From Dictyobacter kobayashii (GTDB lineage Bacteria > Chloroflexota > Ktedonobacteria > Ktedonobacterales > Ktedonobacteraceae): 64,000 nucleotides of DNA. The translations under genes and the position numbers were made by a program. The DNA is taken from positions 2,294,001 through 2,358,000 of the forward strand of contig NZ_BIFS01000001.1 of the NCBI RefSeq assembly GCF_003967555.1. Reading direction: 5' to 3'. The notes below the pieces were generated by a model. It did no database searches, was not told where the DNA came from, and saw only the letters and a program-made list of their open reading frames with translations. This document shows positions 1 through 9,625 of this stretch, piece by piece (the stretch's first letter is position 1; each line of letters starts with the position of its first letter).

Positions 1-1
1 C

Positions 2-100
2 AGTGGCTCACCTGGCGCTGTGGCGGCTACTCCCTCTAGAGCAGCCATGTTTTTCTTGTCAGAAGACGACTTATCGCCTGAATCGAAAAGAGATCCTTGA
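2..100 (+). CDS. possible C-terminal fragment of an upstream gene
   Basis: Reading from base 2, an open frame runs in from the left edge and stops with TGA at 98-100. It encodes about 32 residues, beginning SGSPGAVAATPSRAAM and ending with an acidic, serine-rich tail (SEDDLSPESKRDP). The composition resembles a low-complexity C-terminal tail, but no domain is visible and the piece is too short to assign. It could be chance. The stretch 101-203 holds nothing recognisable. Confidence 0.3.
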   Translation, partial: SGSPGAVAATPSRAAMFFLSEDDLSPESKRDP

Positions 101-203
101 AATACCATATTTTTCGCTTTTCATGCAAATTAATACCCGAACATTCTACTCTCAAGTAGTATCACATGTTTATTGCTTTCTGGCAAGCTTACGCCATGTG
201 TAA

Positions 204-397
204 CAGGGATTTTTCATGTCCCTCTTTGGCGGCTGCGGCCACACACTCCACACTCGAAAGAATGGATATCTCCTCGCTTGCTGGTAATCTCCATGTTTGC
301 AGGAGGGAGGAGGTTGCGGCCGCCCATCACCCACACTCCACACCTGAAATTGTCCATCTTCTCCCTGCGATCTCTGGACGAACATTACAAAGCCCTG
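204..397. repeat. intergenic palindromic repeat, family A copy 1
   Basis: One of three related elements (others at 21820-21982 and 26214-26366). The left end reads CAGGGATTTTTCATG and the right end is an imperfect inverted copy (CATTACAAAGCCCTG). Inside, the right-half unit (GCGGCC, then CACACTCCACAC, then a stretch ending CTCGCTTGCTGG or similar) occurs twice in tandem, at about 230-295 and 312-380, while the matching left arm of the central palindrome seen in the other two copies is missing. No transposase is encoded; the open frames over it are not gene-like. It resembles a MITE or REP-type non-autonomous element. Confidence 0.75.
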
Positions 398-487
398 CAT
401 ATGTAACTTTCTCTTGATCAGGATGCGCGAGCAGACACAAAAATGTAACATTTTTGGCATATTCTTGAGAATATCAGAGAGTATGCT

Positions 488-517
488 TTGAGTGTTACAA
501 GTAACTGCAAGTATAGT
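488..517 (+). promoter_or_regulatory. sigma70-type promoter for the Sensor-domain gene
   Basis: TTGAGT at 488-493, an 18-bp spacer, and TATAGT at 512-517, each 5 of 6 or near to the consensus. It lies 57 bp upstream of the start codon at 574. Prediction from sequence only. Confidence 0.5.
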
Positions 518-573
518 TAGAGCAAATCAAAATTATTATAATTTAACGGACAATAAAAGCAAGGAGAACATGG

Positions 574-1308
574 ATGGCTGCCTTACGCATGCAAGAAGAA
601 TATACACCGCAAAGACGTACCACAATCCCGAACACACTGGGCAATATGCTCTATCTATTGCTCTCATTTCCTCTAGGGCTCATCTACTTTATTCTAATGA
701 TCGTTGGACTCTCGGTTGGACTGGGCACAATTGTAGTCTGGATCGGCCTGCCAATCTTGCTATTGACCCTGCTGGGTATCCGTGGTGTAGCCATCATAGA
801 GCGCGACATGGCCGCCAGTCTGCTACACATACCAATGCCCTATATTCCATCCCGACAACCAGCCGAAGGAAAAGGCAATCTCTTGCGCTGGCTGCGAGCC
901 AGCCTCAGCGATGCGGTCACCTGGAAGAGCATGATCTATATACTGCTGAAATTCCCATTGGGCATCATCTCGTTTGTGCTGGTTATCACCCTGCCATTGG
1001 TAGCATTATGCCTGACATTGGGACCCCTGGTCTACTTGCTCAACACCTATATCGATGGCCTGGTCTTTGCCGCTGGCTACCATTCTCATAGTTACCTGCT
1101 CTTTGCGGAAACAAGAGACGGCATCTTCGATCCAATCATGTTTGCCCGCTCTTTTATCGCGGTTCCCTGCGGTTTATTGATCGGCTGGAGTAGCCGTGCG
1201 ATCCTGAATGGATTGGCACAGATGTGTGGATTGATGGCCCGCGCCATGCTATGTCCCAGTCAGATCGATGTAGTTGCTCCTAAAGAAGATCGCTACGCTT
1301 CGCTATAG
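574..1308 (+). CDS. stand-alone Sensor-domain membrane protein
   Basis: A 244-residue integral membrane protein. It has two similar halves, each with a hydrophobic pair of helices: roughly residues 24-68 and 118-155, then a last helix near 190-210. The pattern FPLGLIYFILMIVGLSVGLG followed by a second LxxLPLVxL-type helix is typical of the 'putative sensor' domain that precedes histidine kinases in Actinobacteria and Chloroflexota. Here no kinase follows and none lies next door, so it would act alone or with a distant partner. The start is the ATG at 574, 7 nt after AAGGAG (561-566); an overlapping ATG at 570 is out of frame. Ligand unknown. Confidence 0.7.
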   Translation: MAALRMQEEYTPQRRTTIPNTLGNMLYLLLSFPLGLIYFILMIVGLSVGLGTIVVWIGLPILLLTLLGIRGVAIIERDMAASLLHIPMPYIPSRQPAEGKGNLLRWLRASLSDAVTWKSMIYILLKFPLGIISFVLVITLPLVALCLTLGPLVYLLNTYIDGLVFAAGYHSHSYLLFAETRDGIFDPIMFARSFIAVPCGLLIGWSSRAILNGLAQMCGLMARAMLCPSQIDVVAPKEDRYASL

Positions 1309-1330
1309 AAACTAGAGAGCATAGAGCCTG

Positions 1331-1374
1331 AGAACCTCCTGAAGCGGCTACAAAGTAGTCATTCAGGAGGTTCT
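1331..1374. terminator. hairpin between convergent genes
   Basis: AGAACCTCCTGAA (1331-1343) pairs perfectly with TTCAGGAGGTTCT (1362-1374), and the loop has a further CTAC/GTAG pair. It sits between two convergent genes and may stop transcription from both sides. There is no clear T tract. Confidence 0.6.
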
Positions 1375-1451
1375 GCTACGAGTTTTAATATTCATTTATC
1401 ATTGCAGTACACAGGTTCTAATTTCGGATAATAGCCAGGACCGGCGATCAA

Positions 1452-2339
1452 CTACAGATTTACCAGGATAATACCGACAAAGATAACCAGGATGCCCAGC
1501 CATTGTGTACGCTGCAAACGTTCACGTAAGAAGATCCAGGCCAGCAGAATCGTGACTGCACTATAGAGGGAAGATAGGATAGTTACCAGTGAGACCTGGC
1601 CCGGCTGCATGCCACTGGTATACGCGATATAAGCCAGCGTATCAAAAAAGCCGACGCCCAGCAGCAATATCCAGACTTTGCCACGCGGAAACGTCAGCGG
1701 TTGCTTCACCAGCGGAGAACAGACCAGCAATACGCAGGGCGTGATGATACGAATAAACCAGACGGGAGTGATATTTCCCAGGCCAGGGGTGACCAGAAAA
1801 CCAAGTAACCAGAAGGTCAGGCCATAACCCAGCGAGGCCAGTAATGCCAGCGAAATCCCCTGAGTAGATGCGCCACGCCATGGCAGGGTAAACAGAGATC
1901 TACTGCCTCCGGCACCCGCTGTCGAAGGAGTTGAACATACAATCACTCCCAGCAAAACAAGCACGATAGCCAGGTTTTGCAGGCCCGTCAGTATCTCACC
2001 ACTCAAGAAAGCCAGGATAACGGTTACGACCGCGTAGCTGGCAGCGATTGGTGAGACCAGCGATAATGTACCCACCTGGAAGGCACGATAGAGGGCCAGC
2101 GAACTGACAATATTAAGTAAGGCCGCCAGTAATGCCCAGAGCCAGGGCTGCCAGCTAGTATGCGCAAACACATGTTGAAGTTCACCAGTTAAAAGCAAAT
2201 AAACAGTTAATCCGAATATACCAATAAACTGTAAATAGCAAAGTGTTCGATATGTACCAATCCGGTGAGTTGCATAGCGTGCACAGAAATCGCCGAGACC
2301 CCAAAAAATAGCCGCAATAAGTCCATAAAAAATTCCCAT
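1452..2339 (-). CDS. EamA-family (DMT superfamily) transporter
   Basis: A 295-residue, very hydrophobic protein with about ten transmembrane helices in two five-helix repeats, the usual drug/metabolite transporter layout and length. Typical signatures are the N-terminal FYGLIAAIFWGLGDFCARYA (first EamA repeat) and the C-terminal LYSAVTILLAWIFLRERL segment with glutamate/arginine just before the last helix, followed by WLGILVIFVGIILVNL. Such proteins export small metabolites or amino acids; the substrate cannot be read from sequence. The ATG at 2337-2339 has only a weak ribosome binding site. It ends convergently with the Sensor-domain gene across a hairpin. Confidence 0.85.
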   Translation of the reverse strand: MGIFYGLIAAIFWGLGDFCARYATHRIGTYRTLCYLQFIGIFGLTVYLLLTGELQHVFAHTSWQPWLWALLAALLNIVSSLALYRAFQVGTLSLVSPIAASYAVVTVILAFLSGEILTGLQNLAIVLVLLGVIVCSTPSTAGAGGSRSLFTLPWRGASTQGISLALLASLGYGLTFWLLGFLVTPGLGNITPVWFIRIITPCVLLVCSPLVKQPLTFPRGKVWILLLGVGFFDTLAYIAYTSGMQPGQVSLVTILSSLYSAVTILLAWIFLRERLQRTQWLGILVIFVGIILVNL

Positions 2340-2536
2340 ATATGCTATTTTATCATCTATAGCTGGGCTTCGGAAGAGAGAAGCATGGGCTGACCTCCCT
2401 GACCTGAGATGGGGAGAAGGAAGAGTCGGGGCTGGAACATAATGACACTCAACTTTGTTCTTAGATTTGGAATAACCATCATGCTGTTAAAGCAGCGTAG
2501 AATGAAATAGAAGATAGCATAAAAAAGGAGAGATTC

Positions 2537-2961
2537 ATGGTACTTGATCTTAAACAAACCAAAGATGCACATGTTGATCAACGGCTACGTAAAGAACTGA
2601 TAATCTGGCTAAGCAGCGTTAAAGCTAATGGCCGCCCCACCTTGTTCCCGTCTGGTTCTTATGGAATGGAAGCCAGATCCTTATTTTCAGTCAGCCAGGG
2701 AATCAGAAGATTCGCAACATTGAGCATAATCCTCATGTCACGCTGGCACTGGAAACCCTGAATAATGGTGGCGATGTTGTTCTGATTGATGGTGAAGCCA
2801 GATTGGAACAGCAGCACCCTGATACAGCCACATTGCAGGAGTATGCAAACAAGTATGCAGACCAGATGAAAGCTATGGGCTGGACATTTGAGAACATGAG
2901 CAAAGATTACTCACAGTTGATCAGCGTCACACCAACTAGATTCAACAGTTGGGGTGATTAA
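2537..2961 (+). pseudogene. PPOX-class F420/FMN-dependent oxidoreductase, frameshifted
   Basis: The first frame begins VLDLKQTKDAHVDQRLRKEL and reaches KANGRP; the sense then moves to another frame, which reads VPVWFLWNGSQILIFSQPGN, then KIRNIEHNPHVTLALET and ends SWGD-stop at 2959-2961. Joined, this is a 141-residue protein of the pyridoxamine-phosphate-oxidase-like split-barrel family (the small type called 'probable F420-dependent enzyme'). The break falls at the C4 run 2635-2638, where one more C would restore GRPHLVPVWF. Good ribosome binding site AAGGAGAG just before ATG 2537. It is either a real decayed gene or a single-base sequencing error. Confidence 0.8.
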
Positions 2962-2974
2962 TAAGGATTGCAGA

Positions 2975-3027
2975 TTATTAGCTATTGTAGAAAATGTGCA
3001 GCACACATTTTCTACAATAGCTAATAA
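2975..3027. repeat. perfect palindrome, family B copy 1
   Basis: A 24-bp perfect stem (2975-2998 with 3004-3027) and a 5-nt loop. The outer end is TTATTAG and the centre is AAAATGTG/CACATTTT. The same ends and centre, at the same spacing, recur in the 9298-9359 palindrome, with different bases in the middle of the arms. It lies between two same-strand genes and has no T tract downstream on the plus strand, so it is not a standard intrinsic terminator. Confidence 0.8.
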
Positions 3028-3233
3028 AAAAATTATGAGCTTCGTTAGTGGCATGCTTACTCATTTATAACCTTATTATTGTAGCCTCATTATTAACTAT
3101 TTTTCCCTCACCCTCACAATCAGAATAATGCTTGGGGAAGTTTTTAATAAATCCATACAAATTCTTGAGGTTTTCGATGTATTGTTATTCCTATCAAGAA
3201 CTTCTATTGAGGCATATAAAAGGGGAAAAATAA

Positions 3234-4166
3234 ATGAAAGGGAAGCGTTGGCTACTCGCTGGAGCAGCGGTAGCAGCCAGTATGGCGTGTTATACAACAA
3301 CGTATCGCAATTGGCGCCAGAAAGAAATTAGCCGTCTGGCTGCTGGCAGTAATCTTATCGATACCAGGCTGGGTCCAATTGAATATAATTTGAGCGGGAC
3401 CGGACCGGTTATACTGATCGCACACGGCTCACCTGGTGGCTATGATATGGGACAGGCTTTTGCTAAATTGTTTAACAATCTACACTATTCCTACCTGGCC
3501 GTCTCACGCCCTGGTTACCTGCGTACCCCACTGGAAACAGCGCCCACGCCAGAAGAGCAGGCAGATCTCTATGCCGCGCTACTAGATATGCTCGCTATTG
3601 ATCAGGTCAGTATCCTGGGTATCTCAGGTGGCGGTCCCTCAGCCATTCAGTTTGCGTTACGCCATCCAGAGCGCTGTAGCAGCCTGGTGATGATCAGTGG
3701 GGTAGCGCAACATTATTCAGAGCAAGAAATATGGCAAAGCTATTCACCGCTCAAGCGTATATCCAGACAAATCTATAGCAAAATCGTTGCCTTTGACCCT
3801 TTTATATACTTTGTCCTGCCATTCGCTGGCCTGCAGCCAGCGGGCGCAGCAGCAACCGACCTGGTACGCACAGCCTTACTCTATAGCCATAGAAAACGCG
3901 GTTATGATAACGATATGGAGCAATTTGAGAAAATTAGCCGCTATCCCTTGCAGAATATCAAGGCCCCGACCTTCATTGTGCATGGCACCAGTGATGACGA
4001 GGTGCTCTTTGCAGACGCCGAGCTACTGGCTAGCCAGGCCCCGCTGGCCCAAATCCTGGTTATTCCCAATGGTACGCATATGGCCTTCTATACCCATGCA
4101 GATATCGTCATGCCCGCCCTGGAAGAATTTCTCCAGCGCACAATCCAGCTCCAGGCAGCCAGTTGA
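3234..4166 (+). CDS. membrane-anchored alpha/beta hydrolase
   Basis: A 310-residue alpha/beta-hydrolase fold protein. An N-terminal hydrophobic segment (about residues 5-20, after MKGKR) suggests a signal anchor or export signal. The oxyanion-loop HGSPGGYD is near 64-71, the nucleophile elbow is GISGGG with Ser131, the acid is Asp254 or Asp255 (HGTSDDEV), and the base is His282 (NGTHMAFY). All triad members are present, so it should be an active esterase/hydrolase or related enzyme; the substrate is unknown. Start ATG 3234 follows AGGGGAAA. It converges on priA across a hairpin. Confidence 0.85.
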   Translation: MKGKRWLLAGAAVAASMACYTTTYRNWRQKEISRLAAGSNLIDTRLGPIEYNLSGTGPVILIAHGSPGGYDMGQAFAKLFNNLHYSYLAVSRPGYLRTPLETAPTPEEQADLYAALLDMLAIDQVSILGISGGGPSAIQFALRHPERCSSLVMISGVAQHYSEQEIWQSYSPLKRISRQIYSKIVAFDPFIYFVLPFAGLQPAGAAATDLVRTALLYSHRKRGYDNDMEQFEKISRYPLQNIKAPTFIVHGTSDDEVLFADAELLASQAPLAQILVIPNGTHMAFYTHADIVMPALEEFLQRTIQLQAAS

Positions 4167-4179
4167 AATACATAGACAA

Positions 4180-4211
4180 CTGGCAATAATGTGAGCAGAC
4201 ATTATTGCCAG
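4180..4211. terminator. bidirectional hairpin terminator
   Basis: CTGGCAATAATGT (4180-4192) pairs perfectly with ACATTATTGCCAG (4199-4211) around a 6-nt loop. It is located between the ends of the hydrolase gene and priA, which converge. Confidence 0.65.
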
Positions 4212-4237
4212 AACCTGACAAAAGAGCAGCGAAAAAA

Positions 4238-6858
4238 TTAGATGGTGCTCACGGGATCAATGTCGATCTCCCATTCCGGCGCTTCAATGACCCGCAAGAG
4301 TTGATGGAGGTCGGGACCACGCACAATCATTTGCCAGCGATACTTGCCCCGCATACGTTCCATTAGCGCTGGTGCAGGCCCTACCACGTCGGTTTCCGCC
4401 AGGCCCAGGCGCTCAATCCACTGCTTGAGCCGATCGTAAAGCAACAATGCCTCATTCTGGCAACGCTGACGGTTCTCATGACTATAAGTAAATTTCACAA
4501 AGTGACGAAAAGGTGGATATTGATAGCGATAGCGCGAATTAATCTCCATCTTATAAAATTCATGATAATCGTGATGTGAGGCAGTCTCAATACAGAAATG
4601 CTGTGGATTAAAGGTCTGGATAATCACCTGGCCCGCCTCCGCGCCACGTCCCGCGCGACCCGCTACCTGGGTTAAGAGCGTAAAAGCGCGCTCAGTCGTT
4701 GAGTAATCAGGCAGGCCCAGCGCAATATCAGCAGAAACCACCCCGACCAGCGTCACGCCCGGCAGATCCAGGCCTTTAGCGATCATCTGGGTACCAATCA
4801 AAATATCAGCTTCACGGCCCGCAAAGCGATCCAGCAACTGTTCATGCGCCCGCCGATTGCGGGCCGTATCCCGATCCCAGCGCAAAAGTCGTGCCTCAGG
4901 AAAAAGCCGCTGAATCGTCTCCTGTATTTTCTCGGTTCCCAGGCCAAAATAGCGAATACCAGAGCTTTTGCACTGGGGACAAAACTGCAGCACCTTACTC
5001 TGTAAGCCGCAATAATGACACAATAAAATGCGCTCGGTCGAGTGATAGGTCATGGGAATATCACAGTGCTCACACATCACGGTATAGCCGCAATCCCGGC
5101 AGAGCACACAGCTAGCCGCACCACGGCGGTTGAGAAACAGGATCGCCTGCTGCTTATTTTCCAGTACCCGAGCCAGTTCTTCTTGCAGGCGACGACTGAT
5201 GATACTGGTATTGCCCGCGTGCAGCTCATTGCGCAGATCGATCACCTCAACCGGAGGCAAGGTAGCATTGATACGGCCAGGTAATTCAACCAGGCGATAG
5301 TGCTCCTGCTCGGCGAAATAGAATGAATCAACAGCGGGGTAGCGCTGCCCAGGACTACCGGAATGTTCAAGATATTACCCAGCATCAAAGCCACCTCACG
5401 CGCATGATAGGTAGGACGACGCTCAGATTGCTTGTAGGCTGGCTCATGTTCCTCATCCAGAATAATAATCCCCAGATTAGGTAAAGGAGCAAAGAGGGCT
5501 GAGCGCGAACCAATCACAACATCGACCTCACCCGAGCGAATGCGCCGCCACTCATCATATCTCTCACCGGTACTCAGCTCGCTATGGATGATCGCCACCC
5601 GATCAGGAAAACGGCCAGCCACGCGCAACACAGCTTGCGTCGTCAGCGCAATTTCGGGGACCAGAATGATGCCCTGTTTGCCCTGCGCAATGATGGCCGC
5701 CAGGGACTGCAGGTAGACCTCGGTCTTACCGCTACCCGTTACTCCATGCAATAGAATCGGTCGTAGATCGTATTCATCCCCGACAATACAATTCAGGGCA
5801 TGCTGCTGATCAGGGGTCAGCGACAAAGGCTGGCTGGGCAACACCGTTCTACCCATCAGAGGATCACGCCGTAGCTCGGCCTCCACAACCTCCAGGATAT
5901 GCTCACGCAGCAGTTGATCGAACTGGGCTTTAGTCATGCCACTGGCCTTACAGAGAGCATTGGGGGACCAGTGGGCGTTGGGATCAGTATTGTGCAAGAG
6001 GAGATCCACCGCCGCCAGTTGATGCTGAGCCCGCAAACTCTCTTTATCGGTGCGACTCAACGTTAATGTAGCGGTAGCGCTGACCGCCTCAGGGATCGCC
6101 CAGGGATTCTCTACAGCTTTGCGCCCCTTTCGGCCAGTGGATTTGGGTTGCATAATATGATCAGGAATGACTGGTACGGGCACCGGTAGGGCATTGCGTT
6201 GGGCAATCTCCTCAGTGCGTTTACACCATTCTTGCAGCGCATCACCACGCGATACCAGGCGTACCACACGCTTGACACGCGCTTTGGCCTTTGGTGCATC
6301 GAGCTGAGAATCCTGCATAAATAACTCGTTCTCGCGTGCCTCTTTCAAGATCGCCTTTGCCCGTTTTGGCCCCAATAATTCTTTCAGACGCTCAACATCA
6401 ATCGTTCCTTCTGTAAGCAACAGCCCGAGCAGGGCGCGCAATTGCAGGGAGCCCCCTTGCATGGCCGCATCGATCGCCTGCTCATCATTGGCGGCCAGGC
6501 GCAATACCGCCCGCGAACGCTGCATTAAGCCTGGTGGCAACATCATCTGCGCCACATACGCCAGCGGCGTCACATAGTAATCAGCAACCCACTGGGCCAG
6601 AGCCATCTGATGACCTAGCAAGGCCGGTTCAGTATCCAGAATAGTATGGATAGGGCGTAGCTCTTCACCCTGTTCAAGCTCCACCCATTCATCCTGGCTG
6701 GTCGTCCACACAATGCCTTCAACAAGGCGCTCACCATATGGAACGGCTACCAGCTGGCCCACCCGCAACTCCGCCATCAGCTCTTCTGGAACCACATAGG
6801 TCAGTAAAGAGCGCTCTCCCAACCAGCTGGCAGCCGATGTCAATACATCAGCAAGCAT
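4238..6858 (-). CDS. priA: primosomal protein N' (PriA helicase), frameshifted
   Basis: PriA is the 3'-to-5' DNA helicase that restarts stalled replication forks. The first part (6858 down to about 5340) holds the DNA-binding N-terminus, Walker A GVTGSGKTE (about residues 372-380), DEEH (468-471) and ends at VVLGSATP. The second part continues with SFYFAEQEHYRLVELPGRI, then the eight-cysteine zinc module (CVLCRDC, CEHC, CHYC, CPQC) and the helicase C-terminal domain (GTQMIAKGLDLP, QVAGRAGRG). The join requires one extra base in the C4 run (plus-strand G4, 5336-5339); repaired length is 873 residues. Its ATG lies 5 bp after the mutL stop, so the two are co-transcribed. Truncation would remove half the helicase, so a sequencing error is likely. 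Confidence 0.93.
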
Positions 6859-6863
6859 ATAAC

Positions 6864-9062
6864 TTAACGCCTCTCAAACGCACGTGCCAGGGCATTCAGA
6901 CCAAAATGCACCATTGTAGGGCGGCCATGACAGCAACTAAACGGCGCTTTAGTCTGCTCTAATTGTTCAAGCATCTCGCGCATCTCGCTGACCGTCAAAA
7001 AGTAGTTCGCTTTGATAGCAGCCTTACAAGCTACATTGGCCAATGCGCGCTCTTCCCAGGTTTCTGTATCGCCCAGGCTTTCCGCCGAGGTCAGTTCGAT
7101 CAACAATTCATGTAGCGAGCGCGCATTCATCTGTTTTACCAGCACGCTGGGAACCGCACACACCTCCAGTGCACCATCACTGCTATCGCTGGCCAGCTTA
7201 AAACCAATCTGCTCCAGCTGCGGCTGATGTTCTTCAATCGCCTCTAATTCATTAGGCGCCAGTTCCAATTGGATCGGGGTCAGCAACAGCTGTGAGATAG
7301 GTGTGCGCGACTTCAGAGAGGCAACCATGCGCTCCAACAGGATACGCTCGTGGGCAGCATGCTGATCAATCAGATACATACCACCCTCACCCTCAGTCAC
7401 GATATAGCTTTGTGCCACCTGGCCCACCACGCGCACCTTTGGAAAATGACGCGTACCGTGTGGATCCACGATATCGATAGCCTGCTCAATGGGAGCCTCA
7501 GAGGCGGCCAGCATAGACACCTGCCGGGGAGGCAAATCAGCAGGCGCGAGCGACGCAACAGGCTCGCGAGGCGGCATCTTAACAGCCTCTTGCTGTCCAT
7601 TATTGCGCTGCATCCAGAGTTGCTCAATCGGTGACAAAGCAGGGGCATCGGATGCCTCGGCCATGCTATCCTGCAGCTCTGGCTCAATTATTATCGCATC
7701 CAGATCTTCTGCTGAGGAGACAGGTTTACGCCCTTGCTCTCGACTGGGAGAATCATTGGCGGAACGCTCAGGAGCATGGATATGGCTCTGCCAGAGGCGC
7801 CCTAACAAAGGAGGCCTGGTGCCAGTCTCTTCTTCGGTAGCCGTCATCCAGGGATTATCGGTCGGGATAGTGCGCTTAGCATTTGAGGATGGCAGCGGGG
7901 CGGGCTGCTGACCACCACCTGACTCATAGACCTCGCCGGTCTCCTCATCAATATCCAATGCCATCGAGTCAACAGCCTCACGTTCCTGCTGTAGGGTACG
8001 GTTAGCAAAAGAACGCATCGGGGCTGACTCTTCCTGCCCGGGATCCCAGTGCGGCATCTCTGGCTCTTCCAACAAAGCTTCACGCACCGCCCGCAAGATC
8101 GCCGCATAGACACGGCGCTCCTTCAAGAAGCGAATCTCTGTCTTAGCTGGATGCACATTGACATCCAACACCGAAGGATCAATCTGAATGTTGATGACCG
8201 CGATAGGATGGCGACCAGTCAATAACAACGAATGGTAGGCTCCCTCTACCGCTGAAGTCAACATGCGACTGAGAACCCAGCGCCGATTGACGAAGAAGGA
8301 GATATGCTGGCGATTACTTTTATAGGCAGTGGGACGACTGGTGTAGCCGGTAATAATCGGATAGGCGGTATCCTCTGGCTGCTCATTACCCTGTACCTTG
8401 ATCATCTGCTCAGCAATCTGTAGCCCATAAACCTCCACCAGCACACTCGCCAGTTGTCCATCGCCAGGGGTAGCAAAAATTTGCCGTCCCTCACTAAATA
8501 CATTGAAACGGATCTCGGGATACGCCAGCGCATATTGCTCCAACAAATGGTGACAATGGCTAATCTCTGTATTGCGGCTCTTAATAAACTTGAGACGAGC
8601 CGGCACAGCACTAAACAGGTTACGCACAGTAATTGTCGTACCTTCAGGCGAAGCCGCTGCCGTCACCTCTGAAATCTGCCCATTTTGCGCACTAAGCTGT
8701 GAGCCCTGCTCAACACCACGGGGACGGCTCATTAATGACACCTCGGCCACCGCAGCAATACTGGCCAGAGCCTCGCCACGGAAACCAAGCGAACGAATAT
8801 GTTCCAGGTCATCGATATTAGCCACTTTACTGGTAGCGTGACGCGTCAGAGCCAGCGGAAGTTCCTCAGCAGGAATGCCGCTACCGTTATCAGTAATGCG
8901 AATCAGCTGTAAACCCCCATGGGTCAAATCGACACGGATCTGAGTCGCCCCCGCATCAATACTATTTTCAATTAATTCCTTTACAACCGAGGCTGGCCGC
9001 TCTACCACTTCTCCTGCAGCAATTTTGGCCGCCACATCAGGTGCCAGTTGTCGTATGGGCAT
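6864..9062 (-). CDS. mutL: DNA mismatch repair protein MutL
   Basis: A 732-residue MutL. The N-terminal GHKL ATPase shows ELIENSIDAGAT, DNGSGIP, TRHATSK and GFRGEALASI in the first 105 residues. A long, low-complexity linker (about 350-540) follows. The C-terminal domain has DQHAAHERILLE at residue 566, which fits the DQHAx2Ex4E metal-binding motif of endonuclease-active MutL, plus ACK near 678 and CCHGRP near 710 (a variant of CPHGRP). It is therefore expected to nick DNA itself, as in bacteria without MutH. mutS is not in this window. The gene is first of a mutL-priA pair. Confidence 0.96.
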   Translation of the reverse strand: MPIRQLAPDVAAKIAAGEVVERPASVVKELIENSIDAGATQIRVDLTHGGLQLIRITDNGSGIPAEELPLALTRHATSKVANIDDLEHIRSLGFRGEALASIAAVAEVSLMSRPRGVEQGSQLSAQNGQISEVTAAASPEGTTITVRNLFSAVPARLKFIKSRNTEISHCHHLLEQYALAYPEIRFNVFSEGRQIFATPGDGQLASVLVEVYGLQIAEQMIKVQGNEQPEDTAYPIITGYTSRPTAYKSNRQHISFFVNRRWVLSRMLTSAVEGAYHSLLLTGRHPIAVINIQIDPSVLDVNVHPAKTEIRFLKERRVYAAILRAVREALLEEPEMPHWDPGQEESAPMRSFANRTLQQEREAVDSMALDIDEETGEVYESGGGQQPAPLPSSNAKRTIPTDNPWMTATEEETGTRPPLLGRLWQSHIHAPERSANDSPSREQGRKPVSSAEDLDAIIIEPELQDSMAEASDAPALSPIEQLWMQRNNGQQEAVKMPPREPVASLAPADLPPRQVSMLAASEAPIEQAIDIVDPHGTRHFPKVRVVGQVAQSYIVTEGEGGMYLIDQHAAHERILLERMVASLKSRTPISQLLLTPIQLELAPNELEAIEEHQPQLEQIGFKLASDSSDGALEVCAVPSVLVKQMNARSLHELLIELTSAESLGDTETWEERALANVACKAAIKANYFLTVSEMREMLEQLEQTKAPFSCCHGRPTMVHFGLNALARAFERR

Positions 9063-9134
9063 ATATATTCACTCCACAAATCAGGCGGATCGGGTTTCTC
9101 TACAAAATTGGATAAGAACGAGTGTTCATATGGC

Positions 9135-9140
9135 ATTATA
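9135..9140 (-). promoter_or_regulatory. extended -10 promoter for mutL-priA
   Basis: On the minus strand TGTGCTATAAT gives a perfect TATAAT (complement of 9135-9140) preceded by an extended-10 TGC. No good -35 is seen. It is 73 bp upstream of the mutL ATG. Confidence 0.5.
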
Positions 9141-9297
9141 GCACAGAGATAACAACTCCAGGCTATTCCTCACGGATCAACGGGACTTTTTGAATTCCTC
9201 ACAACAACCTCACACATCCCACATCCAGGTCACACTCAAAATTAATTATGCTACGCTGCTCTGCGCAAGCGTTTTCGCACCTGCGGTGCTCATATAA

Positions 9298-9359
9298 TTT
9301 TTATTAGAAGGTGCAGAAAATGTGCGCACGCGCACATTTTCTGCACCTTCTAATAAAAA
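9298..9359. repeat. perfect palindrome, family B copy 2
   Basis: A 29-bp perfect stem (9298-9326 with 9331-9359) with loop CACG. It shares TTATTAG ends and the AAAATGTGC centre with the palindrome at 2975-3027, while the nine bases between differ on both arms so that pairing is kept. It is in the divergent gap between mutL and the next plus-strand gene, so it is not placed as a terminator. Confidence 0.8.
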
Positions 9360-9530
9360 GATCGGGAATAGATCTGATCTTTTTATCTTTAATATCTATA
9401 GAGATTTATAGAGATATTAAAAATTTCATAACATAGCTTATTAACATTTAGCATAGCAACAAAGATTAAAATAATCGATATGAATCTATATACAGCTTAA
9501 AAATGTTAAATATTCCTAATACATTCTTAA

Positions 9531-9559
9531 TTGACTGCTATTGGGTGGCTAAGTATGCT
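9531..9559 (+). promoter_or_regulatory. candidate promoter for the HTH/GAF-like gene
   Basis: TTGACT (9531-9536), 17-bp spacer, TATGCT (9554-9559), 67 bp upstream of ATG 9626. The 9063-9625 gap otherwise holds the mutL promoter, the family B palindrome and AT-rich sequence. Confidence 0.4.
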
Positions 9560-9625
9560 TGTTAAGTACGTTTGAACAAGGAAGATAGAGCGTATCGATG
9601 ACATGCCTGAAGGGATGAATGAACT

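Noticed and set aside
166..460. Overlapping open frames on both strands at the left end
   Set aside because: They run through the family A repeat, have no ribosome binding site or recognisable domain, and the translated sequence changes completely between copies.
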